A DNA stretch of 64,000 bases from UMGS1279 sp045540715 (GTDB lineage: Bacteria > Bacillota > Clostridia > Oscillospirales > Acutalibacteraceae): contig JAZQHT010000015.1 of NCBI GenBank assembly GCA_045540715.1, positions 1 through 64,000 on the forward strand, given 5' to 3'. Numbering within the stretch: position 1 is the first letter of the stretch; each line of letters begins with the position of its first letter. Made by a program: the position numbers and the translations under genes. Shown here piece after piece: positions 49,008 to 57,074 of this stretch. The notes under the pieces are model-generated. The model was not told where the DNA came from. It searched no databases and saw only the letters and a list, made by a program, of their open reading frames with translations.

Positions 49008-49367
49008 ATGGCACGTATTAAAGGCGCAGTTACAACTCGCAAAAGAAGAAAAAAAGTATTAAAACTTGCCAAAGGTTATTTTGGCGCTAAATCTAAATTA
49101 TTTAAAACAGCTAAAGAAGCTGTTATGAAATCTTACAACTACGCATATATCGGTCGTAGATTAAAGAAAAGAGATTTCCGCAGATTATGGATCACCCGTA
49201 TTTCTGCAGCCGCAAAAATGAACGGTATGAACTACTCAACATTTATGAACGGCCTTAAAAAAGCAGGCGTTACAATCAACAGAAAAATGCTTGCTGATAT
49301 GGCAGTTAACGATGCGAAAGGTTTTGCTTCATTAGTAAAAACTGCTTCTAAAGCATTAGGTAAATAA
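49008..49367 (+). CDS. rplT: 50S ribosomal protein L20
   Basis: A 119-residue ribosomal protein needed for 50S assembly, with RIKGAVTTRKRRKKVLKLAKG at the start (split), SYNYAYIGRRLKKRDFRRLWI and LADMAVNDAKGFASLV. In related bacteria it represses its own operon by binding the leader. ACGGAGGTAA precedes the ATG. Last gene of the operon. Confidence 0.97.
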   Translation: MARIKGAVTTRKRRKKVLKLAKGYFGAKSKLFKTAKEAVMKSYNYAYIGRRLKKRDFRRLWITRISAAAKMNGMNYSTFMNGLKKAGVTINRKMLADMAVNDAKGFASLVKTASKALGK

Positions 49368-49374
49368 AACTTAA

Positions 49375-49410
49375 AGACTTACGCACGCGTGTGCGTAAGT
49401 CTAATTTTTT
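49375..49410 (+). terminator. Terminator of the infC operon
   Basis: A perfect 12-bp stem (AGACTTACGCAC / GTGCGTAAGTCT, 4-nt loop) followed by a T-rich tract. Confidence 0.93.
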
Positions 49411-49493
49411 CTGCATATAATTTTTTGCTTTATTTTTTAATGTTTTTAGGTTAAAATTATTGTGTTGATTTTTCAAACTTTTGGGGGTTTATT

Positions 49494-50216
49494 ATGATAA
49501 CCAGCCTAACTAACGAACGCGTAAAAAAGGTTGCAAAGTTAATTGCTTCTTCTAAAGCCAGAAAGCAAAACGGTCTTATGGTGCTTGAAGGCGAAAGGCT
49601 ATGCTTAGAAGCCGAAAAAATTGAAGAACTTTATTACACAGCCGACGCCTTTAATAAGGTGTTAATTTCGCGCGCAGAATTTTGCGAAGAGGTTTCAGCT
49701 GAAGTTTTTAAAAAGCTTTCAGATACAGTAAATCCACAAGGTGTTATTGCTTTAGTAAAACGCCCAATTAGTTGCAATAAATTAGAAGAAAACGGCAAGT
49801 ATTTAGCCTTTGAAAATATACAAGACCCGGGGAATCTTGGCACGGCTTCACGTACTGCAGAAGCACTTGGTATTTCGGGACTTATTGTAAAGGGTGTTGA
49901 CCCATATTCACCCAAAGTTCTTCGTGCTTCTATGGGGGCAATTTTAAGAATACCTATTATAGAGCCAGAAGATATTTTAAGTTTTATTAAAACAAGCGGC
50001 AAGCGTGTTGTTGGAACAGTAGTAAAAAATGCTACAAGCATTAAAGAGTTTGAGTTTAAAAACGATATTGTGCTTATTGGTAACGAAGCCAACGGACTAA
50101 CTGCTGAAGCAAAAGCTATTTGCAATGAACTTGTTATAATAAAAATGGCAGGCAAAGCAGAAAGCTTAAATGCCGCCGCCGCTTCAAGCATAATCGCTTG
50201 GGAGATGGTTAAATGA
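49494..50216 (+). CDS. TrmH/SpoU-family RNA 2'-O-methyltransferase
   Basis: A 240-residue SPOUT methyltransferase with an N-terminal substrate-binding part (NERVKKVAKLIASSKARKQNG region, LEGERLCLEA) and the knotted SAM domain: ENIQDPGNLGTASRTAEALG (motif 1), LIGNEANGLT (motif 2) and KMAGKAESLNAAAASSII (motif 3). It likely methylates rRNA at a 2'-hydroxyl. Position upstream of dprA/topA-type genes is common. The stop overlaps the next start (ATGA). Confidence 0.93.
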   Translation: MITSLTNERVKKVAKLIASSKARKQNGLMVLEGERLCLEAEKIEELYYTADAFNKVLISRAEFCEEVSAEVFKKLSDTVNPQGVIALVKRPISCNKLEENGKYLAFENIQDPGNLGTASRTAEALGISGLIVKGVDPYSPKVLRASMGAILRIPIIEPEDILSFIKTSGKRVVGTVVKNATSIKEFEFKNDIVLIGNEANGLTAEAKAICNELVIIKMAGKAESLNAAAASSIIAWEMVK

Positions 50217-51031
50217 ACAAGGTTTTAAAGGCGGTTTACGTAACCTTAAAAAAGGGTTTTCATAAAACAGATATAGACCTTGATAAAGAGTTCGAAACCA
50301 ATTTTTCAAAAGAACTTTATAAAAAGGCAGAAGAAATTGTTGCTACTTGCGAAGAACAAGGTATAAGAATTCATTTAACGCGCCGTAAAGATTTACCGCC
50401 CGTTTTATATTTAAAAGGAAAGGTGCGTCTAAATGGTAAAGCATTTGGCTTTGCAGGGCCCAGCGTTATAGAAGATAATACCGCGCATAAATTAGAGGGG
50501 TTTTGCAACGCTCTAAATTTAACCAATAATACCGCTTTATGCGGCGATAGGGGTATGAGTGAAGAAATACCCTATAAAACCGTAAAAAACGCAATTATGG
50601 TAATGTATGACGGTAATTTTGATGCTTATACTAACGCTATATCAGAGTTTTACCCCGGCACACCCAGCAAAAAGGAATATTTTAAATACAGAAACGAATT
50701 ACTTTGTAAACTTTGCGACTGCCTTGTTTTTTCTGAAATTAAAGATAACAGTCGCAGTACCAAAATTTTAGATTACGCAAAAAGTTTGGATAAAGAGTTT
50801 ATATTTTTAACCGATAGTACCGCCTTCAAATTACCCGAGTTAAAAATTGACTTGCCAACCAATGCTAAAAAGGTGTATAATACCTTCACTGATTATATAA
50901 TGGAATATGATGCGCTACTACAAAGTAGCGGTTTAGAAGAAGATGAACTTACCATGGCGCTTTTTACTTTAACCGTTAAAGGTATAGTTAAAAAAGCACC
51001 AATGGGCAGATATGAGATTGTTAAGGAGTAA
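50213..51031 (+). CDS. Degenerate DprA-like protein
   Basis: A 272-residue protein in the position where Bacillota carry dprA, directly upstream of topA. The middle of the sequence follows the DprA order in weak form: FGFAGPSVIEDNTAHKLEGF for the usual GSRxPSxYG segment, then ALCGDRGMSEEIPYKTVKNAI for SGGARGID...A, and YRNELLCKLCDCLVFSEIKDNSRSTKIL for the RNRIIAGLS...SGSL box. A C-terminal winged-helix-like end is present. The glycine and basic residues of the DNA-binding site are mostly changed, so natural-transformation function is doubtful. It overlaps the upstream methyltransferase by 4 bp. Confidence 0.7.
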   Translation: MNKVLKAVYVTLKKGFHKTDIDLDKEFETNFSKELYKKAEEIVATCEEQGIRIHLTRRKDLPPVLYLKGKVRLNGKAFGFAGPSVIEDNTAHKLEGFCNALNLTNNTALCGDRGMSEEIPYKTVKNAIMVMYDGNFDAYTNAISEFYPGTPSKKEYFKYRNELLCKLCDCLVFSEIKDNSRSTKILDYAKSLDKEFIFLTDSTAFKLPELKIDLPTNAKKVYNTFTDYIMEYDALLQSSGLEEDELTMALFTLTVKGIVKKAPMGRYEIVKE

Positions 51032-51037
51032 TACAAA

Positions 51038-53128
51038 TTGTCTAAACTTGTTATAGTTGAATCCCCAACCAAAGTTAAAAGCATAAAAAAATATTTAGGT
51101 TCTAACTATGAGGTAATGGCATCGATGGGTCATATCAGAGATTTACCAAAATCTCGTTTTGGCATAAACGTAGATAAAAACTACGCCCCCGATTATAGAA
51201 ATATGCCCGAAAAGAAAGACCTTATAAAAAAATTAAAAGAAGCGGCCGATAAAGCCGATTTTGTATATCTTGCAACCGACCCTGACCGTGAAGGTGAGGC
51301 GATCAGTTGGCACTTAGCACATATACTTGGCCTTTCTTTAGAAGAAGAAAACCGCGTGTGCTTTAACGAAATTACAAAATCGGGTATTGAAGCCGGTATG
51401 AAAGCCCCCAGAAAACTAAATCTTAACCTAGTTGACGCTCAACAAGCGAGAAGGGTTTTAGATAGAGTTGTGGGTTACAAATTAAGCCCCTTTTTATGGA
51501 AAAAGGTTAAAAGCGGTCTTTCGGCAGGTCGTGTTCAAAGCGTTGCTTTAAGACTAATTGTTGACCGCGAAAAAGAAATTGAAGCCTTTATTCCAAAAGA
51601 ATTTTGGAATATTGAAGCCACCCTTAAAAAAGACAGAAAATCCTTTACTGCCCATTTTTACGGTGATAAAAAGGGCAAATTAGAAATTAATACCGAAGCT
51701 GAGGCTAAAGCACTGGTTAAAGAATTAGAAAAAAGCGAGTATATTGTTGATGCTATTAAAGAAACTCAGAAAAAGCATCAGCCGGCCCCTCCTTTCACTA
51801 CTTCAACAATGCAACAAGAAGCTTCACGCAAACTTTCTTTTACCGCACAAAAAACAATGCGTATAGCTCAACAACTTTACGAAGGTGTTGATATTAAAGG
51901 TGTTGGCACTACCGGTTTAATTACCTATATGAGAACCGACTCGCTTAGAATATCTGAAGAAGCAAGAAAGGTTGCAAACACCCTTATCGTTTCTGATTTT
52001 GGCGAGAATTATTTACCTAAAAAACCAAGATATTTTAAATCTCGTTCATCTGCACAAGATGCTCACGAAGCAATTCGTCCAACTAACCCAACACTACGTC
52101 CTGAAGACATTAAAGACAGTTTAAGCAGCGACCAATATAAACTTTATAAACTTATTTGGGAACGCTTTATTGCTTCGCTTATGGCTGAAAGAATTACCGA
52201 CGATATTGCGGTTGATATACTTGCAGATAATTATTTATTTAAAGCAAGTGAAAGCAAAACACGTTTTGACGGTTATACTGTTTTATATGTTGAAGGTAAA
52301 GACGAAACCGAAACAAAACTTGGTAAATTACCAACCCTTAATAAAGGGGACGAACTAAAGTGCGAAAAGGTTTTGGAAAGCCAACACTTTACACAACCAC
52401 CCGCACGCTTTACCGAACCCACCCTTATTAAGTATTTAGATGAAAATGGCATCGGCAGACCCAGTACCTATGCTCCAATTTTAGCAAACATCCTAACTCG
52501 TAATTATATTGAGCGCGAAAAGAAATCCTTAAAGCCTACAAACTTAGGCAGGGTTGTTATTGAACTATTAGAAGAACATTTTCTAAAAATAGTTGACGTT
52601 AAATTTACGGCATCTATGGAAAAAGATCTAGACGTTATCGAAGAAGGCGGTCTTATGTGGACCGGTCCCGTTGATAAATTCTATAAAGACTTTGAAAAAC
52701 AATTAAAGGCGGCAGAAAACACTATGGAAGGTAAAAGAGTAGATATACCATTAGAAGAAACCGATGAAGTTTGCCCAAACTGTGGCAAAAAGATGGTTGT
52801 AAAATCGGGTCGTTTTGGCAAGTTCTTAGCTTGTCCCGGTTATCCCGAGTGCAAAACAACCAAACCCCTACCCGAAAATGAAATTAAAGAGCCATGTCCA
52901 AAATGTGGCGCAAAATTAATTTCTCGTATTAGCAAAAAGGGTAAAAAATTCTATGGTTGCACAAATTACCCCGAGTGTGATTTTGCGGCCCCAAGCCTAC
53001 CAACAGGTGAAAAATGTGAAACCTGCGGCGGCTTTATGCTAAAGGGTATTCGCGGCAGAAAATACTGTATTAATAGCGAGTGCCCAACAAGAGATTACAG
53101 CAAAAACAACGAAAAGACCGAAAAATAA
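51038..53128 (+). CDS. topA: DNA topoisomerase I
   Basis: A 696-residue type IA topoisomerase relaxing negative supercoils. TOPRIM: LVIVESPTKVKSIKKYLG and ATDPDREGEAISWHL with metal Asp residues. The active Tyr is in GLITYMRTDSLRIS. The C-terminus has three zinc-ribbon type Cys4 motifs (CPNCGKKM..., CPKCGAKL..., CETCGGFM...) before a short basic tail. The TTG start has AAGGAG upstream. Its stop overlaps the trmFO start (TAATG). Confidence 0.97.
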   Translation: MSKLVIVESPTKVKSIKKYLGSNYEVMASMGHIRDLPKSRFGINVDKNYAPDYRNMPEKKDLIKKLKEAADKADFVYLATDPDREGEAISWHLAHILGLSLEEENRVCFNEITKSGIEAGMKAPRKLNLNLVDAQQARRVLDRVVGYKLSPFLWKKVKSGLSAGRVQSVALRLIVDREKEIEAFIPKEFWNIEATLKKDRKSFTAHFYGDKKGKLEINTEAEAKALVKELEKSEYIVDAIKETQKKHQPAPPFTTSTMQQEASRKLSFTAQKTMRIAQQLYEGVDIKGVGTTGLITYMRTDSLRISEEARKVANTLIVSDFGENYLPKKPRYFKSRSSAQDAHEAIRPTNPTLRPEDIKDSLSSDQYKLYKLIWERFIASLMAERITDDIAVDILADNYLFKASESKTRFDGYTVLYVEGKDETETKLGKLPTLNKGDELKCEKVLESQHFTQPPARFTEPTLIKYLDENGIGRPSTYAPILANILTRNYIEREKKSLKPTNLGRVVIELLEEHFLKIVDVKFTASMEKDLDVIEEGGLMWTGPVDKFYKDFEKQLKAAENTMEGKRVDIPLEETDEVCPNCGKKMVVKSGRFGKFLACPGYPECKTTKPLPENEIKEPCPKCGAKLISRISKKGKKFYGCTNYPECDFAAPSLPTGEKCETCGGFMLKGIRGRKYCINSECPTRDYSKNNEKTEK

Positions 53129-54414
53129 TGAATAAAACGGTTACTGTTATAGGTGCAGGACTTGGCGGTGTTGAAGCGGCTAATATTTTAGCAAACAACG
53201 GCATAAAGGTTAAACTTTATGAACAAAAACCGCTAAAACGTTCTCCTGCACATAAAATGGATGGCTTTTGTGAACTTGTTTGTTCTAATTCTTTAAAAGC
53301 AAAAAGAATAAACTCGGCTTCAGGACTACTTAAAAAAGAAATGGAGCTTTTGGGTTCTTTAACCGTGCCCCTTGCATATAAAAACGAAGTGCCCGCAGGT
53401 GGAGCTTTAGCGGTTGATAGAGAAAACTTTTCTAAAGACGTAACAAAGGCCATTTTAAATAACCCTAATATTGAGGTTGTTTATGAAGAAAAAACCGAAA
53501 TAGACAAAAACGAAATTACAATTATTGCAACAGGCCCATTAACAGAAGGCCTTTTAGCAGAAAAACTAAAAGAGCTTTGCGGCGATATGCTTTCTTTTTA
53601 CGATGCCGCCGCTCCCATAGTTAATGCCGATAGCCTGGATTATAACAAGGTATTCGTAGCGTCAAGATATAGCGAAGACGAGGGCGACTACATTAATTGC
53701 CCTATGAACAAAGAAGAATATGAAACCTTTTATAATGAATTAATAAAGGGTGAAATTGCCCTTTTGCACGACTTTGATAAAATTTATGAAGGTTGTGTGC
53801 CAATAGAGGTACTTGCTAAAAAGGGTAAAGACACAATGCGTTTTGGCCCCTTAAAACCTGTTGGACTTTTAAACCCACACACCAATACTAGACCCTATGC
53901 CAATTTGCAACTTAGAAAAGAAACAAAAGACGGCAATATGTATAATATGGTGGGATTTCAAACCAACCTAAAGTTTTCAGAACAAAAGCGAATTTTTTCA
54001 CTAATACCGGGACTTCAAAACGCCGAATTTGAAAGGTTTGGCGTTATGCACCGCAATAGTTTTATAAATTCGCCAAAACTTATAAATAAAGATTTAAGCC
54101 TAAAAGACCACCCTAATATTTATATTGCGGGTCAACTTTCAGGTGTTGAAGGTTATATGGAAAGTGCCGCTCACGGACTTTTGTGCGGCATTAGTGCACT
54201 TAACCGAATTTTAGAAAAACCGCCGCTTGAATTACCAAATTACACAATGCTTGGCGGACTTATAAACCATATAACAACCGAAAGCAAAAATTTTCAACCA
54301 ATGGGGGCGGCTTTTGGACTTTTACCACCATTAGAGGTTAGAGAAAAAGATAAACTTAAAAGATATATGCTTTTAAGTGAGCGTTCCTTAAAATTTTTTA
54401 ATAAAGAAGGTTAA
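53128..54414 (+). CDS. trmFO: tRNA m5U54 methyltransferase, folate/FAD-dependent
   Basis: A 428-residue flavoenzyme that forms 5-methyluridine at position 54 of tRNA using methylene-tetrahydrofolate. The FAD-binding GxGxxG start is TVIGAGLGGVEAANILA, followed by YEQKP, CSNSLK with the family Cys, and the C-terminal FAD box GQLSGVEGYMESAAHGL. ATG at 53128 is preferred to the upstream in-frame ATG inside topA because it begins exactly at the flavin motif and overlaps the topA stop. Length is normal. Confidence 0.96.
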   Translation: MNKTVTVIGAGLGGVEAANILANNGIKVKLYEQKPLKRSPAHKMDGFCELVCSNSLKAKRINSASGLLKKEMELLGSLTVPLAYKNEVPAGGALAVDRENFSKDVTKAILNNPNIEVVYEEKTEIDKNEITIIATGPLTEGLLAEKLKELCGDMLSFYDAAAPIVNADSLDYNKVFVASRYSEDEGDYINCPMNKEEYETFYNELIKGEIALLHDFDKIYEGCVPIEVLAKKGKDTMRFGPLKPVGLLNPHTNTRPYANLQLRKETKDGNMYNMVGFQTNLKFSEQKRIFSLIPGLQNAEFERFGVMHRNSFINSPKLINKDLSLKDHPNIYIAGQLSGVEGYMESAAHGLLCGISALNRILEKPPLELPNYTMLGGLINHITTESKNFQPMGAAFGLLPPLEVREKDKLKRYMLLSERSLKFFNKEG

Positions 54415-54418
54415 ATAA

Positions 54419-55399
54419 ATGAGAGTTGCTGTTGACGCTTTTGGCGGCGATAACGCACCACTAGCTCCAATTAAGGGAGCCGCACTTGCAAGAGACGAAT
54501 ATAAAATTGACATTACTCTTGTTGGCGATGAAGAAAAAATTAAAGCTGTGGCTAAAGAAAACAATATTTCTTTAGATGGCATTGAAATTTACCATACAGA
54601 CGACGTTATTGATATACACGATGACCCCACAACACTACTAAAATCAAAGAAAAATTCTTCAATGGCAAAAGCTCTTTCACTTTTGGCAGAAGAAAAAGCA
54701 GATGCTGCAGTATCTGCCGGTAGTACAGGCGCATTAGTTGTTGGTGGTACCTTTATTGTTAAAAGAATTAAGGGTGTTAAACGCTGTGCACTTGCCGCTA
54801 TTATGCCAAGCAAAAAACAAAATTTTATGCTGCTTGACGTTGGCGCAAACGCAGAAGTAAAGCCTGAATATTTAAGTCAGTTTGGTATTATGGGCGCTAC
54901 ATATATGGAAAACGTAATGGGTGTAAAAAACCCACGCGTTGCCTTGCTTAACATTGGTGCAGAAGACTGCAAAGGTACAGAAACACATATTGAAAGCCAT
55001 AAACTGCTAAAAGAAGCCCCAATTAACTTTATGGGCAACGTTGAAGGCCGCGATATTATGCTTGGCGACTACGACGTTGTTGTTGCAGACGGTTTTTCGG
55101 GCAATATCGCACTTAAAACTGTTGAGGGTGTGGCTTCAACCTTTTTCTCAATGTTAAAGGGTGTTATGTATTCATCACTTAAAAATAAACTTTGTGCATT
55201 AGGTCTTAAAAAGGGTCTATACACAATCAAAGATAAAATGGATTATTCTAAAGTTGGCGGTGCGCCCTTACTGGGTACTAGAAAACCCGTATTTAAAGCA
55301 CACGGCAGTTCTAACGAAATTGCTTTTAAAAATGCAATTCATAATGCCGCACTTTTTGCCGAAAATAAAGTTATTACAAAAATTGAAGGTAAGTTATAA
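54419..55399 (+). CDS. plsX: Phosphate acyltransferase PlsX
   Basis: A 326-residue enzyme that makes acyl-phosphate from acyl-ACP for phospholipid synthesis at the membrane. VAVDAFGGDNAPLAPIKGA starts the protein, with SAGSTGALVVGGTF, LLDVGANAEVKPEYL, VVADGFSGNIALKTVEG and GAPLLGTRKPVFKAHGSS. The genes acpP and fabH that sometimes follow are absent here; rnc comes 3 bp later. Confidence 0.95.
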   Translation: MRVAVDAFGGDNAPLAPIKGAALARDEYKIDITLVGDEEKIKAVAKENNISLDGIEIYHTDDVIDIHDDPTTLLKSKKNSSMAKALSLLAEEKADAAVSAGSTGALVVGGTFIVKRIKGVKRCALAAIMPSKKQNFMLLDVGANAEVKPEYLSQFGIMGATYMENVMGVKNPRVALLNIGAEDCKGTETHIESHKLLKEAPINFMGNVEGRDIMLGDYDVVVADGFSGNIALKTVEGVASTFFSMLKGVMYSSLKNKLCALGLKKGLYTIKDKMDYSKVGGAPLLGTRKPVFKAHGSSNEIAFKNAIHNAALFAENKVITKIEGKL

Positions 55400-55401
55400 A
55401 A

Positions 55402-56052
55402 ATGGAATTTGGTTACACCTTTAACAATGAAGAGCTTTTATATACTGCGCTTTCTCACTCGTCTTATGCAAACGAGCATAAAAAAGAGTCTAACGAGCGT
55501 TTAGAGTTTTTAGGAGATAGCATTTTAAGTATAATTGTAAGCGAATATCTTTTTAGTCGCTACCCTGACGTTGACGAAGGGGAGCTTACTAAAATGCGCG
55601 CTTCTCTTGTTTGCGAAAAAAGTTTAGCAGGCTTTGCAGAAGAAATTGGACTTTCTAATATGCTTTTACTTGGCAAAGGCGAACTTCAAGCAGGAGGAAA
55701 CAAGCGCCCGTCAATTATTTCAGATGCTTTTGAAGCGGTACTTGCCGCAATTTATTTAGACGGTGGCATGGAAGAAGCGAAAAAATTCGTTTTACGCTTT
55801 ATTTCAAAACAACATATTGGCGGCAGTTTTAAAGACTACAAAACTGTTTTGCAAGAAGTAATTCAAAAAAACCCCGAAGAGCAGTTAACTTATTGCTTGG
55901 TTGCAGAAAGCGGCCCCGAGCATGACAAACAATTTACGGTTGAAGTTCATCTTAATTCAAACGTTATTGGTAAAGGTGTTGGGCACAGCAAGAAAAACGC
56001 CGAACAAATGGCGGCCAAAGAAGCACTACTTCTTATGGGTGTAAAACTATAA
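55402..56052 (+). CDS. rnc: Ribonuclease III
   Basis: A 216-residue double-strand-specific endonuclease that processes rRNA and mRNA. The catalytic signature NERLEFLGDSILS contains the metal Glu and Asp. A second acidic site ISDAFEAVLAAIYLDGG follows, then a C-terminal dsRNA-binding domain ending with GVGHSKKNAEQMAAKEAL. Length is slightly short but complete. AGGTAAGT near the start comes from the end of plsX. Confidence 0.96.
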   Translation: MEFGYTFNNEELLYTALSHSSYANEHKKESNERLEFLGDSILSIIVSEYLFSRYPDVDEGELTKMRASLVCEKSLAGFAEEIGLSNMLLLGKGELQAGGNKRPSIISDAFEAVLAAIYLDGGMEEAKKFVLRFISKQHIGGSFKDYKTVLQEVIQKNPEEQLTYCLVAESGPEHDKQFTVEVHLNSNVIGKGVGHSKKNAEQMAAKEALLLMGVKL

Positions 56053-56062
56053 TATTATTTTT

Positions 56063-56099
56063 CGGTTTTGAGTTTTCTCAAAGCCGATTTTGGCTTTTT
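56063..56099 (+). promoter_or_regulatory. Overlapping alternative hairpins
   Basis: Arms CGGTTTTGAG / CTCAAAGCCG (56063-56086) and arms AAAGCC / GGCTTT with a following T run (56080-56099) share bases and exclude each other, as in an attenuator upstream of the radical SAM gene. Confidence 0.45.
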
Positions 56100-56117
56100 A
56101 AGGAAGGTGAAAATTAG

Positions 56118-57071
56118 GTGAAAAACGGCAATATTTCCATATTTATTCCCCATATGGGCTGCAAAAATCGTTGTAGTTTTTGCAATCAAAAGGCAATTAC
56201 GGGGGTAGTTACAAAAAGCGATATTGAAAAATCAGTACTCACGGCAAATAACCCAAACGCAGAAATTGCTTTTTTTGGCGGCAGTTTTACCCTAATTGAG
56301 CGCGATTATATGATTGAGCTACTTAAAAGCGCTACCCACTTTGTAAACAAAGGCCTTGCAAAATCTATTCGTTTTTCTACCCGTCCTGATGGCATTACAA
56401 GAGAAATTTTAGATATTATAAAGCAATACCCCGTTACAACAATTGAACTAGGTTGTCAAAGTATGTGCGACGACGTGCTTTTAGCAAACAAGCGCGGGCA
56501 CACCGTAAGTGATATAAAAAATGCTTCTGCTCTTATAAAAGAGTACGGCTTTAAATTAGGACTTCAAATGATGCCGGGACTTTATAAATCTAATAACGAA
56601 AAAGATATTTATACCGCAAAAGAAATTATAAAACTAAGTCCCGATTGTGTTAGAATTTACCCCACCGTTGTAATTAAAAATACATTGCTTGAAAAACTAT
56701 ATTTAAGCGGTGAATATAAGCCTTTAAGTATTGATGAAGCGGCAGAACTTACTGCAGTTTTATTAGAAATGTTTATGCAAAATGATATTGCGGTAATAAG
56801 GGTGGGACTACACGAAGTAACCGATAATATTGCAGGACCTTTTCACCCTGCTTTTGGCGAAATTGCGGCTTCAAAGGTTATGTTAAACAGAGCTTTGCCG
56901 CAGTTTAAAGAAAAAGGTAAATACAAAATTTTTGTAAATAAAAGTTTTGTATCAAAAATGATAGGTCAACACCGCAAAAACATTGAAATTTTAAACCAAA
57001 TGGGTTATAATTGTAGTGTATATGTAGATAACTTAAAAGACTATGAAGTAAAAGTAATTAAGGATGTGTAA
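56118..57071 (+). CDS. Radical SAM protein (Elp3-like)
   Basis: A 317-residue radical SAM enzyme: the [4Fe-4S] motif is CKNRCSFC (Cys-x3-Cys-x2-Cys) following ISIFIPHMG, then FFGGSFTLIERDYM, FSTRPDGIT and TTIELGCQSMCDDVL, which place it in the Elp3/oxygen-independent coproporphyrinogen III oxidase-like family without the Elp3 acetyltransferase domain. Its substrate is unknown. The GTG start has AAGGAAGGTG upstream. Its position between rnc and smc is common in Clostridia. Confidence 0.88.
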   Translation: MKNGNISIFIPHMGCKNRCSFCNQKAITGVVTKSDIEKSVLTANNPNAEIAFFGGSFTLIERDYMIELLKSATHFVNKGLAKSIRFSTRPDGITREILDIIKQYPVTTIELGCQSMCDDVLLANKRGHTVSDIKNASALIKEYGFKLGLQMMPGLYKSNNEKDIYTAKEIIKLSPDCVRIYPTVVIKNTLLEKLYLSGEYKPLSIDEAAELTAVLLEMFMQNDIAVIRVGLHEVTDNIAGPFHPAFGEIAASKVMLNRALPQFKEKGKYKIFVNKSFVSKMIGQHRKNIEILNQMGYNCSVYVDNLKDYEVKVIKDV

Positions 57072-57074
57072 TTC

